A stretch of DNA of 64,000 bases from Streptomyces sp. Tu 3180 (GTDB lineage: Bacteria > Actinomycetota > Actinomycetes > Streptomycetales > Streptomycetaceae), in contig NZ_WOXS01000002.1 in the NCBI RefSeq assembly GCF_009852415.1, forward strand, positions 1,426,001 to 1,490,000, written 5' to 3'. A program made the translations under genes and the position numbers. The notes beneath the pieces are model-generated. The model was not told where the DNA came from, made no database searches, and saw nothing but the letters and a program-made list of their open reading frames with translations. Positions 8,572 through 16,866 of this stretch are shown here, piece after piece. Every line of letters begins with the position of its first letter. Within the stretch, counting starts at the first letter, position 1.

Positions 8572-8596
8572 GGGGGCGTGCGCGGGAAACGCCCCC
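8572..8596 (+). terminator. hairpin after bioD
   Basis: A perfect 8-bp stem (GGGGGCGT/ACGCCCCC) with a 9-nt loop directly follows the bioBAD operon. Confidence 0.6.
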
Positions 8597-8650
8597 CGCG
8601 GCAGAGGGATGCGAGCGGCCCCCGCGGGGGAGAATCGCGGTGAGGCCCGC

Positions 8651-8677
8651 CCCGGGGAGGCCCCGTGCCTCCCCGGG
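8651..8677 (+). terminator. second hairpin between bioD and methyltransferase
   Basis: A perfect 11-bp stem (8651-8661 with 8667-8677) and a 5-nt loop. It lies 25 nt before the ribosome binding site of the next gene, so it could be a terminator for bioBAD or a leader structure of the methyltransferase mRNA. Confidence 0.5.
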
Positions 8678-8715
8678 CCCCCGGTCTCTCCCCCATGAGC
8701 AGGGAGGTACCCGCC

Positions 8716-9408
8716 ATGTCCGCCGGCTCCGCGAAGGTGACGCGGGATCCCGTGCACCATCCGCTGTTCGCCCGTTGCTACGCACGGATCAGCGTCACCG
8801 CCGAGACCCGGGCGGGCATGGCCGAGGTGCGCCGCCGGCTGCTCGGCGGGCTGTCCGGGAGGGTGATCGAGGTGGGCGCGGGCAACGGCCTGAACTTCGC
8901 GCACTACCCGGGCACCGTCTCGGAGGTCGTCGCCATCGAACCGGAGCGGACGCTGCGCGGGCTGGCCGTGCAGGCCGCCCTGCGCGCCGAGGTGCCGGTG
9001 GACGTGGCACCGGGTGCGGCGGAGGCGCTGCCGGTCAAGAGCGAAGCGTTCGACGCGGCGGTGGTCTCCCTGGTGCTGTGCAGCGTGCGGGACGTGCCGC
9101 GGGCGCTCGCGGAGCTGAGGCGGGTGCTGCGGCCGGGCGGCGAGCTGCGGTTCTTCGAGCACGGCCGGGGCGGCGGCCGCCTCATGACCCTCACCCAGCG
9201 CGCGCTGGACCGGACCGTGTGGCCGCCGCTGGCCGGCGGGTGCCATCTGGCGCGGGACCCGGTCGGCGCGCTGCGGAAGGCGGGGTTCGAGCTCGGCCCC
9301 TACCGGCGGACGCTGATGCCGGAGAACGGACCGAGGCTGCCCACCTCCTACTGCGTCACCGGCACCGCGTGGCGCCCGGTGGCCGACGCGGCGGACGCCG
9401 GACGCTGA
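8716..9408 (+). CDS. class I SAM-dependent methyltransferase
   Basis: A 230-residue methyltransferase with a Rossmann fold. Motif I is VIEVGAGNGLNFAHY (about residues 50-64), followed by an acidic residue in VAIEPERTL and the motif-IV region FDAAVVSLVLCSVRD with the post-motif RVLRPGGELRFFEHG. This is the UbiE/Methyltransf_11 type; similar proteins are often labelled phosphatidylethanolamine N-methyltransferase-like, but the substrate cannot be read from sequence. The ATG at 8716 has GGGAGG 9 nt upstream and is preferred to the ATG at 8695 or the start at 8665. It is probably a single-gene transcript. Confidence 0.85.
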   Translation: MSAGSAKVTRDPVHHPLFARCYARISVTAETRAGMAEVRRRLLGGLSGRVIEVGAGNGLNFAHYPGTVSEVVAIEPERTLRGLAVQAALRAEVPVDVAPGAAEALPVKSEAFDAAVVSLVLCSVRDVPRALAELRRVLRPGGELRFFEHGRGGGRLMTLTQRALDRTVWPPLAGGCHLARDPVGALRKAGFELGPYRRTLMPENGPRLPTSYCVTGTAWRPVADAADAGR

Positions 9409-9417
9409 CGTCTCGTC

Positions 9418-9792
9418 TCACTCGCTCCAGCGGCGCAGCTCGGCCGCGATGTCGTCGACGGTCGCCTCGCCGTCCTTGACCAGCCGGGCCAGATCACGGA
9501 CCTGCTCCGGCGAGGTGACGACCTTCAGACCGCTGGCGACGAGGTAGGCGTACGCGACGGCGGAGGCGAACAGGGCGTTGGAGCGCTCCAGCGCCGGGAC
9601 GTGGATCAGCAGCTGGAGGAGGGCGGCGGCGCGGGCGTGCGGGCTGTCGTAGACGGGGACGCCGAATATCTCGGCCCGGTGGCGCGCGACGGCGGCGACG
9701 AGGGCGCCCCAGTCGGTGACCTGGGGGTCTCCCGGTGTCTGCTGCTCGGCGAGCATCAGCAGCCAGGCGAGGTCGATGCGCAGGTCCTCCAA
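9418..9792 (-). CDS. Fic/Doc-like toxin component, degenerate active site
   Basis: A 124-residue helical protein of the type annotated in Streptomyces as the toxin of a Fic-family toxin-antitoxin pair. The central stretch HVPALERSNALFASAVAYAYLVASG corresponds to the Fic/Doc core, where active AMP- or phospho-transferases carry HxFx(D/E)GN(K/G)R. Here the full motif is not intact: the phenylalanine, glycine and following basic residues are absent. It lies 4 nt downstream of an RHH antitoxin gene on the same strand, which is the main support for a toxin-antitoxin role. It may have lost catalytic activity or use another mechanism. Confidence 0.75.
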   Translation of the reverse strand: MEDLRIDLAWLLMLAEQQTPGDPQVTDWGALVAAVARHRAEIFGVPVYDSPHARAAALLQLLIHVPALERSNALFASAVAYAYLVASGLKVVTSPEQVRDLARLVKDGEATVDDIAAELRRWSE

Positions 9793-9796
9793 CGGA

Positions 9797-10072
9797 TCAG
9801 TGGCGACCTTCGCGCGTGCCCGCGCGGTCCTCCCGCGCCCTCGACGCGGCCCGCGCGGCGGAACCCCCGTCGAACTCCTCGGCGAAGACGGCCTCGTACT
9901 GCTTCATGAAGTCGGCGGCGGCCTCGACGAACGCGCGGCCGGCCTCGCCGGTGTCCTGCCGGACCAGTTCCTCGATGTAGCGGTTCACGCTCATCCCGCG
10001 GGCCAGGGCGCGTTCCCGCGCCGCTCGGGCGGTGCCCTCGTCCACGCGCACGTTCAGCTGGGTCTTCGCCAT
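9797..10072 (-). CDS. ribbon-helix-helix antitoxin
   Basis: A 91-residue protein. Residues 3-45 form a classical RHH DNA-binding fold: the beta strand TQLNVRVDEGTA, then helix RAARERALARG and MSVNRYIEELVRQ. The C-terminal half, rich in Ala, Arg and Glu, is the expected disordered toxin-neutralising tail. Antitoxin precedes toxin with a 4-nt gap, the usual order. A palindromic element at 10080-10101, 7 nt upstream of the start codon, is the likely autoregulatory operator. Confidence 0.85.
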   Translation of the reverse strand: MAKTQLNVRVDEGTARAARERALARGMSVNRYIEELVRQDTGEAGRAFVEAAADFMKQYEAVFAEEFDGGSAARAASRAREDRAGTREGRH

Positions 10073-10079
10073 ACCTCGA

Positions 10080-10101
10080 AGCTAGCGCCGAGGTGCTAGC
10101 T
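10080..10101. promoter_or_regulatory. candidate operator of the RHH/Fic pair
   Basis: An inverted repeat AGCTAGC-N8-GCTAGCT; each arm contains the palindrome GCTAGC, so the site is also a direct repeat of hexamers spaced 14 bp. RHH repressors bind short repeated palindromic half sites in this way. It lies just upstream of the antitoxin start. Confidence 0.6.
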
Positions 10102-10178
10102 CCGGCAAGGGCAACCGCCCCGGGGAGGTGCGTGCCCCTTGCACCGGCATCGGCGGCCGGACCAGGGGGAGTGACCCG

Positions 10179-10201
10179 CACGCCTGGGGATACCAGGTGT
10201 G
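10179..10201. promoter_or_regulatory. inverted repeat upstream of ABC/FtsX operon
   Basis: CACGCCTGG-N5-CCAGGTGTG (one mismatch in 9-bp arms) lies 64 nt before the TTG start of the ABC ATPase. Dyads of this size are typical repressor sites. No linked regulator gene is evident. Confidence 0.45.
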
Positions 10202-10265
10202 GGCGGGATCACATTACCCTCGGGCGCGACGGGTACGACCCGACGTCCTCACGGAGGAGGCGGCC

Positions 10266-11132
10266 TTGTCCACACCTTCTGCCCGGTACTCCCCGGGCCT
10301 CGCGTCGGCCGACGGGATCGCGGCCCGCGCCCGCGGCCTGACCAAGGCGTACGGCTCGGGTGAGACGACCGTGCTCGCCCTGGACGCGGTGGACGTGGAC
10401 ATCGTGCGCGGCCGGTTCACCGCGGTGATGGGCCCCTCGGGCTCGGGGAAGTCCACGCTGATGCACTGCCTGGCGGGGCTGGACACCGTTTCGGCCGGAC
10501 AGGTGTGGCTCGGGGACACCGAGATCACCGGCTTGAAGGACCGCGAGCTGACCCGGCTGCGCCGGGACCGGATCGGGTTCATGTTCCAGTCGTTCAACCT
10601 CATCCCGACCCTGAACGCGCTGGAGAACATCACCCTGCCCATGGACATCGCCGGGCAGAAGCCCGACGGGCGGTGGCTGGACCAGGTCATCGACACCCTC
10701 GGGCTCAGGGACCGGCTGCGGCACCGGCCCGCGCAGCTCTCCGGCGGGCAGCAGCAGCGCGTGGCCTGCGCACGGGCGCTGGCCTCCCGGCCCGAGCTGA
10801 TCTTCGCGGACGAGCCGACGGGGAACCTCGACTCGCGCGCCGGTCTGGAGGTGCTCGGCTTCCTGCGGGAGGCCGTGGACCGGCTGCGCCAGACCGTCGT
10901 GATGGTCACCCACGACCCGGGCGCCGCCGCCCACTCCGACCTGGTGCTCTTCCTGGCGGACGGCCGGATCGTCGACGAGATGCGGCAGCCCACGGCGGAG
11001 GCGGTGCTGGAGCGGATGAAGCGCTTCGACGTGATCCGCGCCCCGTCCGACGGCGGCGGCCCCGCGCTCGGCGCCGTCCCCGCCGGCGACGCCGCCCGCC
11101 GGCGGGACGAGACCACCCCCCGCAAGGACTGA
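10266..11132 (+). CDS. ABC transporter ATP-binding protein (MacB/LolD type), TTG start
   Basis: A 288-residue ATPase of the MacB/LolD class. Walker A GPSGSGKST is at residues 56-64, the Q-loop is FMFQSFNLIP, the signature LSGGQQQRVACARAL and Walker B LIFADEPTGNLD follow, and the switch His is in VMVTHDPG. The longest frame begins at 10128, but the only good ribosome binding site (GGAGGAGG at 10252-10259) points to TTG 10266, giving MSTPSARY. A poorly conserved tail rich in Ala, Arg and Pro follows residue 240. It pairs with the large permease 4 nt downstream. Such pairs are mechanotransmitters or exporters of peptides, lipids or antibiotics; the substrate is unknown. Confidence 0.93.
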   Translation: MSTPSARYSPGLASADGIAARARGLTKAYGSGETTVLALDAVDVDIVRGRFTAVMGPSGSGKSTLMHCLAGLDTVSAGQVWLGDTEITGLKDRELTRLRRDRIGFMFQSFNLIPTLNALENITLPMDIAGQKPDGRWLDQVIDTLGLRDRLRHRPAQLSGGQQQRVACARALASRPELIFADEPTGNLDSRAGLEVLGFLREAVDRLRQTVVMVTHDPGAAAHSDLVLFLADGRIVDEMRQPTAEAVLERMKRFDVIRAPSDGGGPALGAVPAGDAARRRDETTPRKD

Positions 11133-11136
11133 GACC

Positions 11137-13704
11137 GTGCTGAGGGCGACGCTCCGGAGCTTCCTCGCGCACAGGGGACGGCTGCTGCTGTCCGCGCTGG
11201 CCGTCGTCCTGTCCGTGGCGTTCGTCGCGGGCAGCCTGATCTTCTCCGACACGGTCTCGCGCACCTTCGACCGGCTCTTCGCGTCCGGCTCCGCCGACGT
11301 CACCGTCTCGCCCCGGGAGGAGCTGGACTCGCCGGTGCCCTCGGGAGCGGTCCAGACGGTGCCGGCGTCGCTCGCCGGACGGCTGGCCCGGGTCGACGGC
11401 GTGGGGTCGGCCCACGCGGACGTCGAGGCCGGGAACATCACGGTCGTCGGCCGCGGCAACGAGCCGGTGGGGCCGGCGACGGGCGCGCCGGTCGTCGGGG
11501 TGGGCTGGTACGTCAGCGAGCACAGCGTCGTGGAGCTGACCTCCGGGCGCGCCCCGCGCGCGGACGGCGAGGCGGTCCTGGACGCGGACACGGCCGGCGC
11601 CGAGGGCGTGGAGATCGGCGACACGCTGTCCGTGCAGGCGCAGCCGGGCACGTTCCGGGTGGAGGTCGTCGGCATCGCCACGTTCACCACCACCAACCCG
11701 GGTGCGGCGCCCCTCTTCCTCGATCCCGAGGTCGCCGCGACCAGGCTGCTGGGCTCCGCCGACCGGGCCACCGGCATCTCGGTCGACGCGGCGCCGGGGG
11801 TGACCGACGCGGAGCTGAAGCGCCGCGTGGTGGCGGAGATCGGCACCGGCCCCTACGACGTCAGGACCGCCGACGAACTGGCCGAGACGGCCGCCGACGA
11901 GCTCGGCGCGTTCCTCGACGTGATCAAGTACGTGATGGTCGGCTTCGCCGGGATCGCCGTGCTCGTCGGCGTGTTCCTGGTCGTCAACACCTTCTCGATG
12001 CTGATCGCCCAGCGCACCCGCGAACTCGGCCTGCTCCGGGCGCTGGGCGCCGACCGGCGGCAGGTGCGCCGGTCGGTGCTCACCGAGGCGGTGCTGCTCG
12101 GTCTGGTCGGCTCGACGCTGGGACTGGTGGCCGGCATCGGGCTCGCCCTCGGGCTGATCCGTCTCATGGGCGTCTTCGGCATGAACCTCAGGACCTCGGA
12201 GGTGGTCGTCGGCTGGGTGACGCCCGGGACGGCGTATGTCGTCGGTGTCGGCGTCACCTTCGTCGCGGCGTACCTCCCGGCCCGCCGCGCGGCGGGCGTG
12301 TCGCCGATGGCCGCGCTCGCCGACGCCGAGGTCGCGGGGGTCGGCCGGCCGCTGCGGACGCGCGCGGTGGTGGGTTCCGTGACGGGGGCGCTCGGGGCGG
12401 CGGCGCTGATCGGGTCCGCGGCCGCCACCGAGACGTCCTCGGCGGCCTCCCTGCTGGGGCTCGGGGTGGTCCTCACCCTGATCGCGACCGTCATCGCCGG
12501 TCCGCTGCTGGTGCGGCCGGTGATCCGGGTGCTGGGCGCGGCCTTCCCCGCGCTGTTCGGGACGGTCGGCCTGATGAGCCGGCGCAACGCCCTGCGCAAT
12601 CCCCGCCGCACCGGCGCCACCGCCGCCGCGCTGATGGTGGGGCTCGCCCTGGTCGGCGGCATCTCGGTGGCCAGCGCCTCGATGTCCCGCTCCTTCGACC
12701 GGCAGATCGACAAGACGCTGGGCGCCGACTTCGTGATCCAGGACGCCAACTTCAAGCCCTTCCCGCAGGAGGTCACCGACCGCGTCCGGAAGACGGAGGG
12801 CGTGGGGCTCGTCGTCCGGCAGCGGTTCGCGCCGGTGGCGGTACGGCTGCCGGACGGCGAGCGGATCGAGACCACCGCCGCCGGGTACGGCGACCGGGTC
12901 GACGACGTCGCGCGCGTGACGTACGCGAGCGGCGGCACGGCGGCGGCCCTGGCGGACGGCAACCTCGCCATGGACGTCGACTTCGCCCGGGAGCACGGCG
13001 TCCGCCTCGGCGGCACGGTGCCGGTCGAGTTCCCCGGCAGGAGGGGCACCGAGCTGACGGTGGCCGCCCTCACCGACCTGGAGACCGGCGAGGGCTTCGG
13101 GGTGCGGGGCGGGCTGTTCTTCGGCATCGCGACGGTCGAGAAGTACGTACCGGGCGGGCAGGACTCGGCGCTGTACGTGAACGCCGCCGCCGGCACGAGC
13201 GCGGACGAGCTGCGCGAGCGGCTGGAGACGGCGCTCGACCCGTACCCCCAGGTGCGGACCCTCGACCAGGCCGACTACAAGGACCTGGTGCACGACCAGA
13301 TCGCGGTCCTGCTCCACCTCGTCTACGCCCTGCTGGGGCTGGCGATCGTCATCGCGGTGCTCGGCGTGGTCAACACCCTCACGCTGTCGGTGGTGGAGCG
13401 GACCCGGGAGATCGGGCTGCTGCGGGCGATCGGCCTGGCCCGGCGGCAGCTGCGGCGGATGATCCGGCTGGAGTCGGTGGTGATCGCGGTCTTCGGCGCG
13501 GTCCTGGGGCTCGTGCTGGGGCTGGTGTGGGGCCTGTGCGTCCAGCAGGTGCTGGCCCTGGAGGGCATGACCACGCTCGCGATCCCCTGGGGCACCGTCG
13601 TCGCGGTCGTCGTCGGCTCGGCGGTCGTCGGCGTCGCGGCGGCGCTGCTGCCGGCCCTGCGGGCGTCGCGGATGAACGTGCTGGCGGCGATCGCACACGA
13701 GTGA
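11137..13704 (+). CDS. FtsX-like ABC transporter permease, duplicated MacB/FtsX modules
   Basis: An 855-residue membrane protein with two copies of the MacB-periplasmic plus FtsX arrangement. An N-terminal segment (LLLSALAVVLSVAFVAGSLI) is followed by an extracytoplasmic domain (about residues 40-260), three helices with a QRTRELGLLRALGADRRQVRRS coupling loop, then a central linker, a second extracytoplasmic domain (about 510-720) and three C-terminal helices with a matching VERTREIGLLRAIGLARRQLRRM loop. The two coupling loops are clear internal repeats. GTG 11137 follows the ATPase stop by 4 nt. Together they make a complete type VII ABC system with two permease halves fused. Confidence 0.93.
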   Translation: MLRATLRSFLAHRGRLLLSALAVVLSVAFVAGSLIFSDTVSRTFDRLFASGSADVTVSPREELDSPVPSGAVQTVPASLAGRLARVDGVGSAHADVEAGNITVVGRGNEPVGPATGAPVVGVGWYVSEHSVVELTSGRAPRADGEAVLDADTAGAEGVEIGDTLSVQAQPGTFRVEVVGIATFTTTNPGAAPLFLDPEVAATRLLGSADRATGISVDAAPGVTDAELKRRVVAEIGTGPYDVRTADELAETAADELGAFLDVIKYVMVGFAGIAVLVGVFLVVNTFSMLIAQRTRELGLLRALGADRRQVRRSVLTEAVLLGLVGSTLGLVAGIGLALGLIRLMGVFGMNLRTSEVVVGWVTPGTAYVVGVGVTFVAAYLPARRAAGVSPMAALADAEVAGVGRPLRTRAVVGSVTGALGAAALIGSAAATETSSAASLLGLGVVLTLIATVIAGPLLVRPVIRVLGAAFPALFGTVGLMSRRNALRNPRRTGATAAALMVGLALVGGISVASASMSRSFDRQIDKTLGADFVIQDANFKPFPQEVTDRVRKTEGVGLVVRQRFAPVAVRLPDGERIETTAAGYGDRVDDVARVTYASGGTAAALADGNLAMDVDFAREHGVRLGGTVPVEFPGRRGTELTVAALTDLETGEGFGVRGGLFFGIATVEKYVPGGQDSALYVNAAAGTSADELRERLETALDPYPQVRTLDQADYKDLVHDQIAVLLHLVYALLGLAIVIAVLGVVNTLTLSVVERTREIGLLRAIGLARRQLRRMIRLESVVIAVFGAVLGLVLGLVWGLCVQQVLALEGMTTLAIPWGTVVAVVVGSAVVGVAAALLPALRASRMNVLAAIAHE

Positions 13705-13775
13705 GCCAGGTGACGGGTGGTCCGCATCGTGGAAATGCCGGGCCGGCGGGTGGTTCCCCGTGCTGGGATCCCCTC

Positions 13776-14201
13776 ATGAGCGAACTGCGCGTACGGGCCG
13801 CCGCGCCCGAGGACCTCGACACCGTGCTGGCCTTCTGGAGGACGGCCGCCGAGGGCACGAGCATCAGCGACGACCGGGACGGCGTGGAGCGGCTGGTCGC
13901 CCGCGACCCCGAGGCCCTGGTCCTCGCCGAGCTGGACGGCGAACTGGTCGGCACGGTGATCGCCGGCTTCGACGGCTGGCGCTGCCACCTGTACCGGCTG
14001 GCGGTGCACCCGGACCACCGCCGGCGGGGGATCGCCTCCGCCCTGCTGGCCGGCGCGGAGGAGCGGTTCGTACGGCTCGGCGGGCGCCGCGCGGACGCGA
14101 TGGTGCTCCGGCGCAACGAGACCGCGCACCACGCCTGGGGCGCCGCGGGGTACGCGCCGCAGGAGCAGTGGCGTCGCTGGGTGAAGCCGCTCATCGGGTG
14201 A
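13776..14201 (+). CDS. GNAT family N-acetyltransferase
   Basis: A 141-residue stand-alone acetyltransferase. The acetyl-CoA pyrophosphate loop is LYRLAVHPDHRRRGIASALL (motif A, about residues 72-91), preceded by VGTVIAGFDG (strand 4) and followed by AHHAWGAAGYAPQEQWRRWVK, the usual C-terminal hydrophobic strand. The acceptor cannot be told. The ATG at 13776 begins directly at the domain; longer frames run into the permease gene. The spacing from the upstream operon is 71 nt. Confidence 0.85.
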   Translation: MSELRVRAAAPEDLDTVLAFWRTAAEGTSISDDRDGVERLVARDPEALVLAELDGELVGTVIAGFDGWRCHLYRLAVHPDHRRRGIASALLAGAEERFVRLGGRRADAMVLRRNETAHHAWGAAGYAPQEQWRRWVKPLIG

Positions 14202-14359
14202 TCCACGGCCCGACGGGACTCCTTTGCCGATCCTTTACTCTGGTAGGGCCACTCGGTCCTCCATGAAAGGTTGTGTGCGTCCGCCCATGGGCGAGCCCCC
14301 CGGTCCGCGACACCGCGCATTCGTCCCCTCCTGTCCGACCATGGGACGGAGGTGACCCG

Positions 14360-15757
14360 ATGACCGAAGTGCTCCTCCTTCTGGTGGCGATCCTGCTCTC
14401 ACTCGCCTGCGGTGCCTTCGTCGCGGCCGAGTTCTCCCTCACCACGGTCGAGCGCGCCGAGCTGGAGCGTGCCGCCGAGCGCGGCGAGCGGGGAGCTCCG
14501 GGTGCGCTGAAGGCCGTACGGAATCTGACCTTCCAGCTCTCCGGGGCGCAACTCGGCATCACGGTCACCAACCTGGTGGTCGGCATGCTCGCCGAGCCGT
14601 CGATCGCGGCGCTGATCTCGGGCCCGCTGGAGGACGTCGGCGTCTCCGGCCCGGCGGCGCACTCCCTCGCGCTGGTGATCGGCACGGCCCTGTCCACCGT
14701 GTTCCTGATGGTGGTCGGCGAGCTGGTGCCGAAGAACTGGGCGATCTCGTCGCCGCTGGCCGTCGCCAAGCGGGTGGGCAACGCACAGCGCTGGTTCAGC
14801 GCCGCCTTCCGGCCCTTCATCACCCACCTGAACAACACGGCCAACCGCATCGTGCGCCGCATCGGCGTGGAGCCCGCCGAGGAACTGGCGTCCGCGCGCG
14901 GGCCCCAGGAGCTCGCCGCGCTCGCCCGGCACTCCGCGAAGCAGGGCGCGCTGGAGCCGGACACCGCCGAACTCTTCGTCCGCACGCTGAACCTCGCCGA
15001 CCTCACCGCGGAGAACGTGATGACCCCGCGCGTCCAGGTCGTCGCCCTGGAGGTCCGGGCGACCTGCGAGGACGTGGCGAACGTGACCCGGGCGACCGGG
15101 CTGTCCCGCTTCCCCGTCTACCGCGACACCCTCGACTCGGTCGTCGGGACCGCGCACGTCAAGGACGTGCTGGCGCTGCCCGCGGAGCGCCGGGCCCTGG
15201 TCCCGGTGTCGGAGCTGATGCGCGAACCGCTCCTGGTGCCCGAGTCGCTCACCGTCGACCGGCTGCTGGACCGGCTCTCCGGACGGCGCACCATGGCCGT
15301 GGTGATCGACGAGTACGGCGGCACCGCCGGTGTCGCCACGCTGGAGGACATCGTCGAGGAGGTCGTCGGCGACGTCCGCGACGAGCACGACCCGCACGAG
15401 ACCCCCGACCTCGCCCGGGCCGGCGACGACGAGGACGGCCGCGCGCTGTTCTCCGCCGACGGCTCCGCCCGCCTGGACCAGCTCACCCGGGTGGGCCTGC
15501 GCGCGCCGGAGGGGCCCTACGAGACCCTCGCCGGACTCGTGGCGACCGAACTCGGCCGCATCCCGGCCGTCGGTGACGCCCTCGAGGTCGCCGGCTGGCG
15601 GCTGGAGGTGCTGGACGCCACCGGCCGCCGCGCGGCCCGCGTCCTCATGCACGCTCCCCCCGACGACGAGCTCCCCACCGCTGCGGGGACGGACGAGGCC
15701 GCGCCCGCGCGGACGCGCACGGACCGGGCGACGGACGGCAAGGAGGCGCGGCGATGA
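14360..15757 (+). CDS. HlyC/CorC-type hemolysin-like membrane protein (DUF21-CBS-CorC_HlyC)
   Basis: A 465-residue protein. Residues 1-170 form the DUF21 (CNNM) transmembrane domain with LVVGMLAEPSIAALI and VVGELVPKNWA. Next comes a CBS pair (about 215-335: ENVMTPRVQVVAL, LSRFPVY, MAVVIDEYGGTAG) and finally a CorC_HlyC domain (about 350-435). Such proteins are implicated in Mg/Co or Na/Mg transport. The ATG at 14360 follows GGAGGTG; the frame upstream to 14273 has no ribosome binding site. It overlaps the next paralogue by 4 nt (ATGA), so the two are cotranscribed and could form a heteromer. A somewhat AT-richer promoter region lies at 14218-14275. Confidence 0.9.
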   Translation: MTEVLLLLVAILLSLACGAFVAAEFSLTTVERAELERAAERGERGAPGALKAVRNLTFQLSGAQLGITVTNLVVGMLAEPSIAALISGPLEDVGVSGPAAHSLALVIGTALSTVFLMVVGELVPKNWAISSPLAVAKRVGNAQRWFSAAFRPFITHLNNTANRIVRRIGVEPAEELASARGPQELAALARHSAKQGALEPDTAELFVRTLNLADLTAENVMTPRVQVVALEVRATCEDVANVTRATGLSRFPVYRDTLDSVVGTAHVKDVLALPAERRALVPVSELMREPLLVPESLTVDRLLDRLSGRRTMAVVIDEYGGTAGVATLEDIVEEVVGDVRDEHDPHETPDLARAGDDEDGRALFSADGSARLDQLTRVGLRAPEGPYETLAGLVATELGRIPAVGDALEVAGWRLEVLDATGRRAARVLMHAPPDDELPTAAGTDEAAPARTRTDRATDGKEARR

Positions 15758-16767
15758 CCGCCGTACAGCTGCTGATCGGTCTGGCGACCCTCGTCGTCAA
15801 CGCCTTCTTCGTGGGCGCGGAGTTCGCGCTGATCTCGGTCCGCCGCAGCCAGATCGAGCCGTACGCCGACCGGGGCGACCGGCGCGCCAGGAGCGTGCTG
15901 TGGGGTCTGGAGCACGTGTCCGCGCTGATGGCGGCCGCGCAGCTCGGCATCACCCTGTGCACCCTGGTCCTCGGCGTCGTCGCCGAGCCGGCCATCGAGC
16001 ACCTGCTGGAGCCGGTGTTCCACGCGGTGGGTGTGCCGGAGGGCGCGGGGCACGCGGTGTCCTTCGTGATCGCGCTGACCCTCGCGACGTACCTGCACAT
16101 GCTGCTCGGCGAGATGGTCCCGAAGAACATCGCGCTCGCCGAGCCGGTGCGCAGCGCGCTGCTGCTGGGTCCGCCCCTGGTGGCGCTGTCCCGGGCGCTG
16201 CGCCCGGTGATCTTCACCATCAACGCCTTCGCCAACACCCTGCTGAAGCTGCTGCGGGTCGAGGCCCGCAACGAGGTCACCGCCTCCTTCTCGGACGCCG
16301 AGCTGGCCCAGATCGTGAAGGACTCCGGCGAGGCCGGCCTGATCGACGAACGCGCGCTGGAACGCCTGCACGACGCGCTGGAGCTGGGCCGGCGGCCGGT
16401 GCGGGACGTGGTGCTGCCACTGGAGCGCGTGGTCTACGCGCGCGTGGGGGTCACTCCCGAGGGACTGGAGGAGCTGTCGGCCCGGTCCGGGTTCTCCCGT
16501 TTCCCCGTGGTGGACGAGGGGCGGCGGATCGTCGGCTACCTCCACGTGAAGGACGCCCTCGACGCCTCACCGCGTGATCTGCCGTTCCGGCTGCGGGACA
16601 TGCGGCCCATCGCCCGGGTGCGCGAGAGCACACCGCTGGACGACGTCCTGACGGCGATGCGGGGCAGCCGTACGCACCTGGCGGCCGTGCTCGGGGCCGA
16701 CGGGCGGCTGGCGGGGCTGGTCACGATGGAGGACGTCCTGCGGGAGCTGTTCGGGCAGCGGACCTGA
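15754..16767 (+). CDS. second DUF21-CBS membrane protein
   Basis: A 337-residue paralogue of the preceding protein with DUF21 membrane region (residues 1-175; AEFALISVRRSQIEPYADRG, LGEMVPKNIALAEPVR) and a CBS pair (about 195-330; RDVVLPLERVVYARVG, FSRFPVVDEGRRIVGYLHVKDAL, TMEDVLRELFG). It lacks the CorC_HlyC C-terminal domain present in its partner. The overlapping start (ATGA) indicates translational coupling. The pairing of one full-length and one short DUF21 protein is a recurrent actinobacterial arrangement. Confidence 0.9.
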   Translation: MTAVQLLIGLATLVVNAFFVGAEFALISVRRSQIEPYADRGDRRARSVLWGLEHVSALMAAAQLGITLCTLVLGVVAEPAIEHLLEPVFHAVGVPEGAGHAVSFVIALTLATYLHMLLGEMVPKNIALAEPVRSALLLGPPLVALSRALRPVIFTINAFANTLLKLLRVEARNEVTASFSDAELAQIVKDSGEAGLIDERALERLHDALELGRRPVRDVVLPLERVVYARVGVTPEGLEELSARSGFSRFPVVDEGRRIVGYLHVKDALDASPRDLPFRLRDMRPIARVRESTPLDDVLTAMRGSRTHLAAVLGADGRLAGLVTMEDVLRELFGQRT

Positions 16768-16866
16768 GCGGAAGGACGACGGGGCGGGAGACGGCCGGAC
16801 AGGGGCGACGGGGCGGGGAGGGCGACCGACCGGCGGGTATGTGCACGGGATACCATCTCTGTCGCC

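Noticed and set aside
10906-13698. 930-residue frame on the minus strand
   Set aside because: It is the reverse-strand shadow of the FtsX-type permease; the composition is His/Arg/Gln-rich low complexity and the plus-strand protein has clear domains.
14202-14359. Possible metal-sensing riboswitch before the DUF21-CBS genes
   Set aside because: The region is somewhat A+T-rich and structured, but I could not match M-box, ykoY or NiCo consensus segments.
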